Shown one piece after another: positions 1 to 9,106 of a DNA stretch of 64,000 nucleotides (its first letter is position 1; each line of letters opens with the position of its first letter). The DNA comes from Pseudomonas arsenicoxydans (GTDB lineage Bacteria > Pseudomonadota > Gammaproteobacteria > Pseudomonadales > Pseudomonadaceae). Made by a program: the position numbers and the translations under genes. The notes beneath the pieces were generated by a model. That model worked only from the letters and a program-made list of their open reading frames with translations. It was not told the origin of the DNA and made no database searches. Location of the stretch: assembly GCF_900103875.1 (NCBI RefSeq), contig NZ_LT629705.1, forward strand, positions 5,651,001 through 5,715,000, in the 5' to 3' direction.

Positions 1-857
1 CCGAGCGCCTGAAGGCGCTTGCCGCCGAAGTGTCCGATACGTTGTATCTGGTCATGCGCGTGTATTTCGAGAAGCCACGCACCACCGTCGGCTGGAAAGG
101 CTTGATCAACGATCCGTACCTGGACGACTCGTTCAAGATTCAGGACGGTCTGCACATCGGTCGCCAACTGCTGCTGGACCTGGCCGAAATGGGCCTGCCC
201 ACCGCGACCGAAGCCCTCGACCCGATCTCCCCGCAATACTTGCAGGACCTGATCAGCTGGTCGGCCATCGGCGCGCGCACCACCGAATCCCAGACGCACC
301 GTGAAATGGCTTCCGGCCTGTCCTCGGCCGTCGGCTTCAAGAACGGCACCGATGGCGGCCTGACCGTGGCGATCAACGCCCTGCAGTCAGTGTCGAGCCC
401 GCACCGTTTCCTGGGCATCAACCAGGAAGGTGGCGTGTCGATCGTCACCACCAAAGGCAATGCCTACGGTCACGTTGTATTGCGCGGCGGCAACGGCAAG
501 CCGAACTACGATTCGGTCAGCGTCGCGCTCTGCGAGCAAGCGCTGAACAAGGCGAAGATAAAGCCGAACATCATGGTCGATTGCAGCCACGCCAACTCCA
601 ACAAGGACCCGGCCCTGCAACCGCTGGTGATGGAAAACGTTGCCAATCAGATCCTCGAAGGCAACAAGTCGATTATCGGCCTGATGGTCGAAAGTCATCT
701 GAACTGGGGCTGCCAGGCCATTCCCAAAGACCTCGCCGACTTGCAATACGGCGTGTCGATCACCGATGCCTGCATCGACTGGTCTGCCACCGAAACCACC
801 TTGCGCAGCATGCACGCCAAGCTCAAGGATGTGCTGCCCAAACGCGATCGCACCTGA
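1..857 (+). CDS. DAHP synthase (3-deoxy-7-phosphoheptulonate synthase), 5'-partial
   Basis: C-terminal 284 residues of a class I (AroF/G/H-type) DAHP synthase, which condenses phosphoenolpyruvate and erythrose 4-phosphate in the first step of the shikimate pathway in the cytoplasm. The reading frame is open from base 3, upstream of any start codon, so the N-terminus lies outside the window; family members are about 350-360 residues. Visible family signatures are PRTTVGWKGLINDP near the start, GARTTESQTHREMASG with SSAVGFKNGTDG in the middle, and DCSHANSNK followed by VESHLNWGCQ towards the C-terminus, which carry substrate- and metal-binding residues. Which feedback-regulated isoenzyme it is cannot be read from this fragment. 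A strong terminator follows immediately. Confidence 0.95.
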   Translation, partial: ERLKALAAEVSDTLYLVMRVYFEKPRTTVGWKGLINDPYLDDSFKIQDGLHIGRQLLLDLAEMGLPTATEALDPISPQYLQDLISWSAIGARTTESQTHREMASGLSSAVGFKNGTDGGLTVAINALQSVSSPHRFLGINQEGGVSIVTTKGNAYGHVVLRGGNGKPNYDSVSVALCEQALNKAKIKPNIMVDCSHANSNKDPALQPLVMENVANQILEGNKSIIGLMVESHLNWGCQAIPKDLADLQYGVSITDACIDWSATETTLRSMHAKLKDVLPKRDRT

Positions 858-877
858 TCGCCTTTCGCCGCACACAA

Positions 878-907
878 AAACGCCGGGCTTTACCCGGCGT
901 TTTTTTA
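878..907. terminator. Rho-independent terminator after DAHP synthase
   Basis: A GC-rich stem of 8 bp (ACGCCGGG with CCCGGCGT, loop CTTTA) is followed by seven T on the plus strand and preceded by a run of A, so it can serve both convergent neighbours, the DAHP synthase gene on the plus strand and the GNAT gene on the minus strand. Confidence 0.85.
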
Positions 908-927
908 TGCGTTCGTTTTACTGAAAA

Positions 928-1215
928 TCACTGACTCAGTTTGGCGGCATGGCGCTGGTGACGTTCCATGTAGCGCTCGACGTAAGAGCACGAAGGAATG
1001 ACGGTGTAGCCCATTTCCTCAGCATACTGCAGCGCCTGCTCGGTCAACGCCGCAGCAATGCCACGGCCCCGCAGTGCATTGGGCACGAAGGTACGATAGA
1101 TATCCAGGGTCTGTTTCCCCAGATCCATATAGGTCAGGTAGGCACGATGACCGTCCACATTGGTCTCGAACTGATGACCAGCCTGGTCATGGTGGATGGA
1201 CAACGCCTCGCTCAT
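928..1215 (-). CDS. Small GNAT-type N-acetyltransferase (Acetyltransf_CG / YjdJ-like)
   Basis: A 95-residue protein beginning MSEALSIHHDQ. It matches the pattern of the short acetyltransferase-like family: an N-terminal strand with GHRAYLTYMDLG, the acetyl-CoA loop RGRGIAAALT, and the typical C-terminal VIPSCSYVERYMERH segment. Its substrate is unknown. The start at 1215 is chosen because GAGGAG stands 6 bases upstream; the frame stays open 22 codons further but without a ribosome site. It converges with the DAHP synthase gene and shares its terminator. Confidence 0.8.
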   Translation of the reverse strand: MSEALSIHHDQAGHQFETNVDGHRAYLTYMDLGKQTLDIYRTFVPNALRGRGIAAALTEQALQYAEEMGYTVIPSCSYVERYMERHQRHAAKLSQ

Positions 1216-1859
1216 CACTACTCCTCGCGGGTCTTGAATTCTGACCCCTACCTTACCGATGTTTTTCCGGCGAAGGAACATCTACGCCACCTCGTGCCTG
1301 AATGGACACCGAGAAGAGCTGCACCAATCTCGCGCAACCGAGCACGTATCAAATAGTAGGCACCATTGGCAGAAATGCTCAAGGTACGCTCGTCATCGCG
1401 CACAGGTAACGGGTGCTGCTCCAGGTTACGCAGAGACGGCTCGACCGAAGGTATCCCCCGGATCGATAGCCTGAACATTGCCGGATGTTGAGACTTAAGA
1501 CGAAGCAGCCCTCTTAAAGTCACCACCAAGATGGATAAAGATTATGAGAGCCGCTGCGCAAAATCCGAGCAGAAGTATGGACGAATCCATGTAGACAGAC
1601 TTTAGCCAAGATTGAGAAAAACAGCGACGAGTGCCGGAAACTTTTTCTCGGCGGCTCGCTCAGGCTCGGGCTTCCTAGCTGGATATTTTTTAAACAATGC
1701 AGTTAAAAGTTGCTCGAAAAAGAATCAACGCCTACAATTTTTTTTGCTTCTTGCTACACGTCAGTTTACTTACTAGAAGTAATGGGTAGTATGTACGCCG
1801 GCCATTTCCTCACTCTGAGGAGACAGCTACTTAATTGAAAGTCCTTGAAGGGGAACACG
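1216..1859. other. Intergenic region upstream of oprI
   Basis: About 640 bases without a convincing gene. A 93-codon minus-strand frame (1248-1529) and a 71-codon plus-strand frame exist but have no ribosome site and no recognisable family pattern. The right half turns AT-rich and contains the probable oprI promoter, leaving an mRNA leader of roughly 115 bases. Confidence 0.5.
1710..1738 (+). promoter_or_regulatory. Candidate sigma-70 promoter of oprI
   Basis: TTGCTC (1710-1715) and TACAAT (1733-1738) are separated by 17 bases and followed by AT-rich DNA, a good sigma-70 arrangement for a gene expected to be among the most highly expressed in the cell. No transcript data; inference from sequence alone. 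Confidence 0.5.
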
Positions 1860-2111
1860 ATGAACAACGTTCTGAAATTCTCTGCTCTGGCTCTGGCCGC
1901 AGTTCTGGCTACCGGTTGCAGCAGCGTATCGAAAGAAACCGAAGCACGTCTGACCGCTACTGAAGACGCAGCAGCTCGCTCCCAGGCTCGTGCAGACGAA
2001 GCCTACCGTAAAGCTGATGAAGCTCTGGCTGCTGCTCAAAAAGCACAACAGACTGCTGACGAAGCTAACGAGCGTGCTCTGCGCATGCTGGACAAAGCTA
2101 GCCGCAAGTAA
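1860..2111 (+). CDS. oprI: Major outer membrane lipoprotein OprI (Lpp/Braun lipoprotein homologue)
   Basis: An 83-residue lipoprotein, the expected OprI length. The signal peptide (residues 1-18) ends in a lipobox, LATGC, so Cys20 is lipidated after cleavage. The mature part is a single alpha-helix made of Ala-rich heptads, and it ends KASRK with a C-terminal lysine of the kind used for covalent attachment to peptidoglycan. ATG at 1860 is preceded by AAGGGG; an in-frame TTG five codons upstream lies inside the leader and is not used. The codon choice is strongly biased (GCT, CTG, CGT), as in very highly expressed genes. A terminator follows 21 bases after the stop codon. Confidence 0.98.
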   Translation: MNNVLKFSALALAAVLATGCSSVSKETEARLTATEDAAARSQARADEAYRKADEALAAAQKAQQTADEANERALRMLDKASRK

Positions 2112-2130
2112 TAGTCCTTCGGGATTGTTA

Positions 2131-2162
2131 TCAAGCCGACCCATTTTTGGGTCGGCTTTTTT
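2131..2162 (+). terminator. Rho-independent terminator of oprI
   Basis: An 11-bp perfect stem (AAGCCGACCCA with TGGGTCGGCTT around a short T loop) followed by a T run. It isolates oprI as a single-gene transcript. Confidence 0.9.
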
Positions 2163-2234
2163 ATTGCCTGTCGTTTTGCACCGGCCATAAAAAACCCGCC
2201 GACGCAGCCTGCATCGGCGGGTTCTGTGCAAGCC

Positions 2235-3206
2235 TTACTGCAGCGGGTCGAGCGGCGCGCTCGTCACCAGTGGCGCGGAAGTGTTCGGCACGGCGATTTC
2301 CACCGGCAGGCCATCTTCAGCGGCCACCACATCACGCACCACATCCCAGTTCATGCGCAAGTTGTTGGTGATGTCTTCGCGCTTGAGCATCGCGTTGATC
2401 ACGGCGGTGTGCTTGTCGACCACCGACGGGTTGCCCGAGTCGTCCAGCGGCGTGTGTGCTTCCAGGTAAACCTTCCCACCGCTGACGCCGAACTTGTACG
2501 GGTCATTGATGATCCGCACCGACGTGCCGACCGGCACCATGCTCGCCATCTCAAGCACGTTGTTGTTGAACATACGGAAGCAGCCATGGCTGGTACGCAT
2601 GCCGATGCCGAACTTTTTGTTCGAGCCGTGGATCAGGTAGCCCGGAGTGCCCAGGCTGAACTTGAACGGCCCCAGCGGGTTGTCCGGGCCGGCCGGCACC
2701 ACATTCGGCAATGGGTCACCGTCGGCGGCGTGCTCGGCCTTGATCGACGCTGGAGGGGTCCAGGTCGGGTTCGGCGTTTTCGCGGTGATGGTGGTGTGGG
2801 CGATCGGCGAGCCCCAGCCTTCACGACCGATACCCAGCGGGAAGGTGTACACCACGTTCCGGCCTTTCGGGTAGTAGTAGAGGCGGTATTCAGCCAGGTT
2901 GATCACGATGCCTTCACGCGGGCCCGGCGGCAGGATGAAGCGCGTTGGCAGGATGACTTCAGTGCCGGCGCCCGGCAACCACGGATCGACGCCCGGGTTG
3001 GCCGCGACCATTTCCAGATAGCCCAGATCGTAGGTTGTGCCAAGGTCGGCGAAGGTATCTTCGTACTTGGCCTTGATGACCTGCACCTGACCGATGATGT
3101 CTTCACCAGGTGGTGGCAGGGGCAGCTCCAATGCGGCTACGGGACCCGCCACACAAAGGGCGGCAAGAGACAGGCAGCGGGTGACGGCAGGAAAACGCGG
3201 CAACAT
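2235..3206 (-). CDS. L,D-transpeptidase, YkuD domain, exported
   Basis: A 323-residue periplasmic enzyme of the YbiS/ErfK/YcfS/YnhG family, which forms 3-3 peptidoglycan crosslinks or attaches lipoproteins to peptidoglycan. An N-terminal signal peptide (about residues 1-25, cleaving near VAALEL) is followed by a LysM-like segment (about 35-90: YDLGYLEMVAANPGVDPWLPG, then EVILPT) and the YkuD catalytic domain (about 97-260). The catalytic motif is complete: LIHGSN with His193 and TSHGCFRM with Cys209. The start at 3206 has AGGA 11 bases upstream; longer starts only add non-signal sequence. It lies convergent to and directly beside oprI, whose C-terminal lysine is the kind of acceptor such enzymes use. 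That pairing is inference; which L,D-transpeptidase anchors OprI is not shown by sequence. Confidence 0.93.
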   Translation of the reverse strand: MLPRFPAVTRCLSLAALCVAGPVAALELPLPPPGEDIIGQVQVIKAKYEDTFADLGTTYDLGYLEMVAANPGVDPWLPGAGTEVILPTRFILPPGPREGIVINLAEYRLYYYPKGRNVVYTFPLGIGREGWGSPIAHTTITAKTPNPTWTPPASIKAEHAADGDPLPNVVPAGPDNPLGPFKFSLGTPGYLIHGSNKKFGIGMRTSHGCFRMFNNNVLEMASMVPVGTSVRIINDPYKFGVSGGKVYLEAHTPLDDSGNPSVVDKHTAVINAMLKREDITNNLRMNWDVVRDVVAAEDGLPVEIAVPNTSAPLVTSAPLDPLQ

Positions 3207-3308
3207 CCGGAAAGTCCTTCGCATGATCGACAAGGGTATAAAAACGGGATTGTACACTGGCATCTGGAACTTCGGGGAGTTGGCCGATAGCACGCTATCT
3301 TTAATGCT

Positions 3309-3602
3309 TTACAGCTCGAACCGCAGCTCTGGCCAGATCGGCGAGGTGCCGCGTTTTTGCGATTCCAGGATCGCCCGGCACAGCGAGCACAGGCGCTGGT
3401 CCTGAAACACGCGGCGGTCGACACTCGACCAACGCGGTTGCGCAGGCAGCAGGCTGCCGCACAAGGTTCGATCAGCCGAGCCGCCCAGCTCCAGCTGACG
3501 GGTCACCAGATGTACCCGCACTTCCTGGCAGGCGAACAGATCCAGCTGTTCGTCAGGCTCGATCAGTTGGTAGGCAAAAAGGGACCAGGCGGGACGCGGC
3601 AT
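3309..3602 (-). CDS. Conserved hypothetical protein, cysteine-containing, upstream of the L,D-transpeptidase
   Basis: A 97-residue protein starting MPRPAWSLFAYQLIEPD; ATG at 3602 has GGAG 7 bases upstream. It has no signal peptide or membrane segment. A C-terminal RLCSLCRAILESQKRG piece contains a CxxC pair that could bind metal, and a further Cys lies in DLFACQE. I do not recognise the family. It is in the order tesA / this gene / L,D-transpeptidase on the minus strand, with gaps of 56 and 102 bases, so co-transcription with tesA is possible. Confidence 0.65.
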   Translation of the reverse strand: MPRPAWSLFAYQLIEPDEQLDLFACQEVRVHLVTRQLELGGSADRTLCGSLLPAQPRWSSVDRRVFQDQRLCSLCRAILESQKRGTSPIWPELRFEL

Positions 3603-3658
3603 CGGGGGCTCCAAATCGGGGGCGCCACCTTAGCCGAAACACCGCCGCTAGAAAAGCG

Positions 3659-4264
3659 TCAAAGCAGCGGTTTCAGTGTCGGCCAGACATTTTCCAGCAA
3701 CTTGTCCTGAGCCCCGGCAGCCGGGTGCAATCCGTCGGCCTGCATCAGGTCTGGATGGCCGCCCACACCGTCGAGGAAAAAGGGCACCAGCGGGATCTTT
3801 TTTTCCTCGGCCAGTTTGCCGTAGACCTCGGCAAACGCGTCGGTATAACGCTTGCCATAGTTGGGAGGCAACTGCATGCCCAGCAGCAACACCTTCGCAC
3901 CGCTCGCCCTGGAGCTGTCGATCATCGATGCAAGGTTTTGTTGCAAATTAGCCGGGGGCATCCCACGCAGCCCGTCGTTGCCGCCCAACTCAAGGATTAC
4001 CAACGCCGGTTTATGCTCTGCAAGCAGCGCAGGCAGGCGCGCCTGGCCTCCAGCACTGGTGTCGCCGCTGATGGAGGCATTGACTACCTTATCGTCGAAA
4101 CCTTCGCGCTTGAGCCGTTGCTCGAGCAACGAGACCCACCCCAAGCGGGTATCCAGTCCGAAACCGGCGCTGATACTATCGCCAACGATCAGGACAGTAC
4201 CCGCCGCTGCGTTCTGGGCCATGCACATCAAGGCCAGGCCAGCACTCAAAAACCACACACGCAT
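3659..4264 (-). CDS. tesA: TesA-type SGNH esterase / acyl-CoA thioesterase I / lysophospholipase
   Basis: A 201-residue periplasmic hydrolase of the SGNH (GDSL) family; relatives cleave acyl-CoA thioesters, lysophospholipids and aryl esters. A signal peptide (MRVWFLSAGLALMCMAQNAAA) is followed by block I VGDSISAGFG with the catalytic Ser, block III GGNDGLRG with the oxyanion Asn, and block V DGLHPAAGA with the Asp/His pair. The ATG at 4264 is preceded by GGAGAA; an in-frame ATG four codons earlier is less well placed. Only 10 bases separate this start from the start of the divergent ABC transporter gene. Confidence 0.95.
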   Translation of the reverse strand: MRVWFLSAGLALMCMAQNAAAGTVLIVGDSISAGFGLDTRLGWVSLLEQRLKREGFDDKVVNASISGDTSAGGQARLPALLAEHKPALVILELGGNDGLRGMPPANLQQNLASMIDSSRASGAKVLLLGMQLPPNYGKRYTDAFAEVYGKLAEEKKIPLVPFFLDGVGGHPDLMQADGLHPAAGAQDKLLENVWPTLKPLL

Positions 4265-4274
4265 CGGATTCTCC

Positions 4275-4958
4275 ATGGGCGCAAGCATTCTCACCGCGAA
4301 GAACCTCAGCAAAGTGGTTCCTAGCGCGGAAGGTGAACTGACTATCCTGCACGAACTCAGTCTGGAACTGAACAAGGGCGACAGCCTGGCCATCGTTGGC
4401 GCCTCCGGTTCCGGCAAATCTACCCTGCTCGGCCTGCTCGCCGGCCTCGACCTGCCGAGCAGTGGCGAAGTCACCCTCGCCGGGCAAGGCCTGAGCACAC
4501 TCGATGAGGACCAGCGCGCGCGCATCCGCGCCGAGCACGTTGGTTTTGTGTTCCAGTCGTTTCAGCTGCTGGACAGCCTCAACGCTTTGGAAAACGTCAT
4601 GCTGCCGCTCGAACTCGACGGCCGCAAAGATGCCCGTGAACGCGCCACCGAACTGTTGCAGCGAGTCGGCCTGGGGCAGCGCCTGACCCATTCACCGCGC
4701 CAGCTCTCAGGGGGCGAACAGCAACGTGTGGCGATTGCCCGTGCATTTGCCGCCGAACCCGATGTGCTGTTCGCCGATGAGCCCACCGGCAACCTCGACA
4801 GCCACACCGGCGAGCGCATCAGCGATTTGTTATTCGAACTCAACCAAGAGCGCGGCACGACCCTGGTGCTGGTGACCCACGACGAACGCCTGGCACATCG
4901 CTGCCGGCGTCTGATTCGCCTTGAAGCCGGCCTGCTGGTCGCCCCTCTGGAGCCTTGA
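4275..4958 (+). CDS. ABC transporter ATP-binding protein, YbbA type
   Basis: A 227-residue ATPase of the LolD/MacB/FtsE-like group. Walker A GASGSGKST, Q-loop FVFQSFQLLDSLNALENV, signature LSGGEQQRVAIARA, Walker B VLFADEPTGNLD and the H-loop VLVTHD are all intact. The order tesA (divergent)-ybbA-ybbP is the same as in enterobacteria. It ends in a TGATG overlap with the permease gene, so the two are translationally coupled and form one exporter-like complex at the inner membrane. No clear ribosome site precedes the start, which lies inside the tesA leader. The transported substrate is unknown. Confidence 0.92.
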   Translation: MGASILTAKNLSKVVPSAEGELTILHELSLELNKGDSLAIVGASGSGKSTLLGLLAGLDLPSSGEVTLAGQGLSTLDEDQRARIRAEHVGFVFQSFQLLDSLNALENVMLPLELDGRKDARERATELLQRVGLGQRLTHSPRQLSGGEQQRVAIARAFAAEPDVLFADEPTGNLDSHTGERISDLLFELNQERGTTLVLVTHDERLAHRCRRLIRLEAGLLVAPLEP

Positions 4959-7462
4959 TGGCACGCCTGCCGCTACTGCGCCTGTTCAGCCTTGCCATCC
5001 GCCAACTCCTGCGCGACACCCGTGCCGGAGAGTTGCGCGTATTGTTCTTCGCCTTGGTGGTCGCCGTGGCGGCGAGCACCGCCATCGGTTACTTTGGCGC
5101 CCGCCTGAATGGCGCCATGATGTTGCGCGCCACCGAATTCCTGGGCGCGGACTTGCTGCTTGAGGGCAGTTCTCCTGCTCGCCCCGAACAGATCAAAAGT
5201 GGCACGGAACTGGGGCTTGAGCACGCTCAAGTGGTGGAGTTCTCCAGCGTCATCGCCACTGACAACGGCATTCAGCTGTCCAGCATCAAAGCGGCCGACG
5301 ACGTTTATCCGCTGCGCGGCGAACTGAAAAGTGCCCCGGCCCCCTTTGCCCCGGAACAACCCGGCGGCGGACCAAAACCCGGTGAAGCCTGGGTCGAAGG
5401 GCGTCTGCTGACGGCGCTGAATCTGAAGATCGGTGACAGCATCGATGTCGGCATGCGGACCCTGAAACTGACGCGCGTCCTCACTTACGAGCCCGACCGC
5501 GCCGGCAATTTCTACAGCCTGACGCCTCGGGTGCTGATCAACCTCAGCGACCTCGCCGCCACCGGCGTGGTGCAACCCGGAAGCCGGGTCAGTTACCGCG
5601 AACTCTGGCGCGGCACACCCGAGGCGCTGGAAACTTATCGTCAACTGATCAAACCCGGACTGGCCGCCAACCAGCGCATTCAGGACGCCCGCGATGGCAA
5701 CCGGCAGATCGGCGGCGCCTTGGGCAAGGCCGAGCGTTATTTGAACATGGCCAGCCTGGTCGCGGTGCTGCTGTCCGGTGTGGCCGTGGCGCTGTCGGCG
5801 ACGCGCTTTGCCACACGCCGATTCGATGCCAGCGCGTTGCTGCGTTGCCTGGGTTTGTCGCGTCGGGACACCATGGTGCTGTTCAGTTTGCAGCTGACGG
5901 TACTTGGCCTGCTCGCCAGCGCGAGCGGCGCCCTCCTCGGCTGGTTGGCTCAGCTCGGATTGTTTGCGTTGCTGCATGACCTGTTGCCGACCGATGTACC
6001 GCCGGGCGGGCTGTTTCCGGCCATTGCCGGGATTGGCACCGGGCTGGTCGCGTTAGCCGGTTTTGCCCTGCCACCACTGGCGGCACTTGGCCGGGTACCA
6101 CCATTGCGCGTGTTGCGTCGAGACATGCTGCCGATTCCTTCAAGCACCTGGATGGTCTATGGCGCAGCGCTGGGTGCCCTCGGCCTGATCATGTGGCGCC
6201 TGAGCCTTGATCTGCTGCTGACCTTCGCCCTGCTCGGAGGTGGCGTGATTGCGGCGCTGCTGCTCGGTGGTCTGTTGTTGCTTGTGCTCGAAAGCCTGCG
6301 CCGGATGCTGGCGCGCGCTTCATTGCCTTGGCGCCTGGGGTTGGGCCAGCTGCTGCGTCATCCGCTGGCGGCCGCCGGACAAGCCCTGGCCTTCGGCTTG
6401 ATCCTGTTGTCGATGACGTTGATTGCATTGTTGCGCGGTGAACTGCTGGACACCTGGCAGAATCAACTGCCGAAAAACGCGCCGAATTATTTCGCGCTGA
6501 ATATTCTGCCTGCCGACAAACAAGCTTTCACCGATCGTCTGATCGAACTCTCAGCGCAATCAGCGCCAATGTACCCGGTGGTGCCTGGACGCCTGATCAG
6601 CATCAATGGCGAACCGGTGCAGCAAATCGTCAGCAAGGATTCGGCCGGTGACCGGGCGATCCAGCGCGACCTGAGCCTGACCTGGGCGGCAGACCTGCCG
6701 GCCGGCAACAAACTGACCGCAGGCAACTGGTGGAGCGAACAGCCTGCCGATGAGATTCCCGGTGTGTCGGTGGAAGGCAAAGTCGCCGAAAGCCTGAAAC
6801 TCAAGCTCGGCGATCACCTGGTGTTCAGTGTCGGCGGGGTCAATCGTGAAGCGAAGGTCACCAGTCTGCGTGACATCAACTGGGACAACTTCCAGCCCAA
6901 CTTCTTCATGATCTTCCAGCCCGGCACGCTGAAGGACTTGCCTGCGACTTACCTGACCAGTTTCTATCTGGCGGCGGATCACGATCAGCAGATTGTCGAC
7001 CTGTCGCGCAGCTTCCCGGCGGTGACCATCCTGCAGGTCGAGGCCCTGCTGGAGCAACTGCGCAGCATCCTCGCCCAGGTCACCCTGGCGGTGGAGTATG
7101 TGCTGTTGTTTGTATTGGCGGCGGGGATGGCGGTGCTGTTCTCCGGCTTGCAGGCGACGCTCGATGAGCGCATTCGCCAAGGCGCACTGCTCAGAGCGCT
7201 GGGGGCCGAACGACAATTACTGGTCAAGGCGCGGCGAATCGAATTCGGCCTGTTGGGTGCAGTCAGCGGTTTGCTGGCGGCCCTGGGATCGGAACTGGTG
7301 AGCCTGGTGCTTTACCGTTACGCCTTCGACCTGCCGTGGCACCCTCATCCGTGGTTATTGGTGCTGCCGCTGATCGGCGCCTTGCTGATCGGCGGTGCCG
7401 GCGTATTCGGCACTCGACGCGCACTGAACGCCAGCCCCCTGACAGTCTTGCGCGAGGGTTGA
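4958..7462 (+). CDS. ABC transporter permease, YbbP type (FtsX-like)
   Basis: An 834-residue inner-membrane protein. One N-terminal membrane helix (about residues 25-45) is followed by a large periplasmic domain (about 50-255), a first FtsX-type bundle of membrane helices (about 260-480), a second periplasmic domain (about 510-700) and a final FtsX bundle (about 710-830) ending in [20 protein letters not shown], the usual family C-terminus. The ATG at 4958 overlaps the stop codon of the ATPase gene (TGATG). Family members are mechanotransmitting or lipid/lipoprotein-related ABC permeases; the adjacency to tesA hints at envelope lipid metabolism, but no substrate is established. Confidence 0.92.
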   Translation: MARLPLLRLFSLAIRQLLRDTRAGELRVLFFALVVAVAASTAIGYFGARLNGAMMLRATEFLGADLLLEGSSPARPEQIKSGTELGLEHAQVVEFSSVIATDNGIQLSSIKAADDVYPLRGELKSAPAPFAPEQPGGGPKPGEAWVEGRLLTALNLKIGDSIDVGMRTLKLTRVLTYEPDRAGNFYSLTPRVLINLSDLAATGVVQPGSRVSYRELWRGTPEALETYRQLIKPGLAANQRIQDARDGNRQIGGALGKAERYLNMASLVAVLLSGVAVALSATRFATRRFDASALLRCLGLSRRDTMVLFSLQLTVLGLLASASGALLGWLAQLGLFALLHDLLPTDVPPGGLFPAIAGIGTGLVALAGFALPPLAALGRVPPLRVLRRDMLPIPSSTWMVYGAALGALGLIMWRLSLDLLLTFALLGGGVIAALLLGGLLLLVLESLRRMLARASLPWRLGLGQLLRHPLAAAGQALAFGLILLSMTLIALLRGELLDTWQNQLPKNAPNYFALNILPADKQAFTDRLIELSAQSAPMYPVVPGRLISINGEPVQQIVSKDSAGDRAIQRDLSLTWAADLPAGNKLTAGNWWSEQPADEIPGVSVEGKVAESLKLKLGDHLVFSVGGVNREAKVTSLRDINWDNFQPNFFMIFQPGTLKDLPATYLTSFYLAADHDQQIVDLSRSFPAVTILQVEALLEQLRSILAQVTLAVEYVLLFVLAAGMAVLFSGLQATLDERIRQGALLRALGAERQLLVKARRIEFGLLGAVSGLLAALGSELVSLVLYRYAFDLPWHPHPWLLVLPLIGALLIGGAGVFGTRRALNASPLTVLREG

Positions 7463-7496
7463 TAGACTCAAACACTCTCAATCAAAAGAATGTGCC

Positions 7497-7994
7497 ATGA
7501 GCCGTTATCGCCCTCCCCGCACCGCCGGCACCGCACTGATCACCCCCGAAGGTGAAGCGCGGATGCGCGCCGAGTTTCATGAACTCTGGCATATACGGCG
7601 GCCTCAGGTCACGCAATCGGTCAGCGAGGCAGCTGCACAAGGCGATCGCTCCGAAAACGCTGAATACACCTATGGCAAAAAAATGCTGCGCGAGATCGAC
7701 AGTCGCGTGCGCTTTCTCACCAAGCGGCTTGAAGCGTTGAAGGTGGTCAGCGAGAAGCCCAGCGATCCGAACAAGGTCTACTTCGGCGCCTGGGTCACCA
7801 TCGAAGACGAAGACCGCAAAGAGTCGCGCTACCGTATCGTCGGCCCCGACGAGCTGGACTTGAAACTGGGCTTGATCAGCATCGACTCGCCACTGGCACG
7901 CGCGCTGATCGGCAAGGCATTGGACGCCGAAGTTCGGGTCCAGACACCGACCGGTGAGCAATGCGTGTATATCGTGGCGATCGAGTACCTGTGA
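7497..7994 (+). CDS. greB: Transcription elongation factor GreB
   Basis: A 165-residue Gre factor. The N-terminal coiled coil (about residues 15-80) carries the acidic tip within [15 protein letters not shown], which reaches into the RNA polymerase secondary channel to stimulate cleavage of backtracked RNA. The C-terminal FKBP-like domain follows ([13 protein letters not shown] to the end). The length and the GDRSENAEY tip match GreB, and GreB is expected at this position after the ybbP-like gene in Pseudomonas. It starts 34 bases after the permease stop. Confidence 0.95.
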   Translation: MSRYRPPRTAGTALITPEGEARMRAEFHELWHIRRPQVTQSVSEAAAQGDRSENAEYTYGKKMLREIDSRVRFLTKRLEALKVVSEKPSDPNKVYFGAWVTIEDEDRKESRYRIVGPDELDLKLGLISIDSPLARALIGKALDAEVRVQTPTGEQCVYIVAIEYL

Positions 7995-8011
7995 GGCCCT
8001 GTGCCTGAAGC

Positions 8012-8320
8012 TTAGCGGCGAGTGATCAGACCTTGTCGGGCAACGCGAGTCAGTTGCTTGATCACCTCGACGGCATCCTCGGCGCTGGGCGATTGAATCA
8101 CCGCCAGATCGAAACTGTCGCTGGCAAATCGAGCCAGTGATTCACCGTCTTCGACAAACTGGATCAGGAACGCGGCGGGTCCGCCGGTGCGACGAGGCCA
8201 GCCGTCGAGATAACGCAGCAGCGTCGGCTGATGTTTACCGCCAAGCAGGATTTTTGGATTGCGTTGGGTGAGGTGTGCCGTGATCGGCGCGGGGCGTACA
8301 ACAGGGCTTAGTGCATTCAT
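8012..8320 (-). CDS. Conserved hypothetical protein
   Basis: A 102-residue protein beginning MNALSPVVRPAPITAHL. It has no signal peptide or membrane segment. The middle holds HQPTLLRYLDGWPRRTGGPAAF and the C-terminal half an alpha/beta-like LARFASDSFDLAVIQSPSAED; the latter loosely resembles a receiver-like or methyltransferase-like strand order, but I do not assign a family. The start is uncertain: the only Shine-Dalgarno-like GAGG lies about 15 bases upstream of this ATG. It converges with greB, with only 17 bases between the stop codons. Confidence 0.55.
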   Translation of the reverse strand: MNALSPVVRPAPITAHLTQRNPKILLGGKHQPTLLRYLDGWPRRTGGPAAFLIQFVEDGESLARFASDSFDLAVIQSPSAEDAVEVIKQLTRVARQGLITRR

Positions 8321-8521
8321 CGTGTCGTGTCTCTGCCTCAAAAGTCTGCATGGCAGGTGAGAGGCAACACCGAACCAGCGCTTTAGCGGTATTTCGAAGC
8401 CTGTTCCAAGCTTCTATCGGCAACTGAATGAGTCACCTGGCGCCCCGCAAGTAGCTGTTTAAATCGGCGCATGAGCAGCATCCTAGAGAAGCTGACCGGA
8501 CAGTGTCAAGAATGACGCGCA

Positions 8522-8554
8522 ACAAAAAAGGCCCGCGCAATGCGGGCCTTTTCG
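8522..8554 (-). terminator. Rho-independent terminator of the doxX gene
   Basis: A 9-bp GC-rich stem (AAGGCCCGC with GCGGGCCTT). On the minus strand it is followed by six T, just after the DoxX stop codon. Confidence 0.85.
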
Positions 8555-8568
8555 TTGAGGCAGAGCGG

Positions 8569-9003
8569 TCAGCCAGCGATGGCACGGTCGACCGACAGCT
8601 TGCCGGCGCCTTCGATCAGTACGGCGATGCTGCCGCCGAGCAGGGCCAGGGCGAATTCATAACCGTTGTTGGCCATGAACAGACCGTGGCTGATGTGCAC
8701 GGTGAAAATGGCGACCAGCGAGAGGAAGGTCAGCCCCAGCGCTGCCGGACGCACCAGCAGACCGATGATCAGTGCCAGGCCGCCGAAGAACTCGGTACCA
8801 CCCGACAGAATCGCCATCAGATGACCTGGTGCCAGGCCAAGACTTTCCATGTACTGCGCGGTACCGGCGATGCCGTAGCCACCGAACATGCCAAAGAGTT
8901 TTTGTGAACCGTGCGCGGCGAAAATTATGCCGACGAAGATGCGCAAAACGGTCAGGCCGTAGCTGGCGCGGGTAAACATCACCTTGTTGATCAGTGAGCT
9001 CAT
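8569..9003 (-). CDS. DoxX family membrane protein
   Basis: A 144-residue inner-membrane protein with four predicted helices (about residues 16-36, 55-80, 84-105 and 112-135). The DoxX signature is clear: an N-terminal GLTVLRIFVGIIFAAHGSQKLFG, then EFFGGLALIIGLLVRPAALGL. Relatives are linked to quinone or thiosulfate redox reactions and to oxidative-stress systems, but no activity can be deduced here. AAGGGATG precedes the ATG. The gene stands alone with its own terminator; the upstream 100 bases are AT-rich. Confidence 0.9.
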   Translation of the reverse strand: MSSLINKVMFTRASYGLTVLRIFVGIIFAAHGSQKLFGMFGGYGIAGTAQYMESLGLAPGHLMAILSGGTEFFGGLALIIGLLVRPAALGLTFLSLVAIFTVHISHGLFMANNGYEFALALLGGSIAVLIEGAGKLSVDRAIAG

Positions 9004-9106
9004 GCTGTGTCATCCCTTGGAGTGTGTGTGTGGTTGGCCGCCATATTAATCAATAAATATAATGTTAAAAGCGCAATAATTGCGACATAACAATCAATTT
9101 AGTCGA

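Noticed and set aside
1248..1529. Minus-strand 93-codon open frame upstream of oprI
   Set aside because: No ribosome site, no family pattern, Arg-rich composition typical of shadow frames, and partial overlap with the upstream leader of the GNAT gene.
2226..3290. Long plus-strand open frame opposite the L,D-transpeptidase gene
   Set aside because: It is the antisense shadow of a gene with a complete catalytic motif; its translation is His/Arg/Val-rich with no domain.
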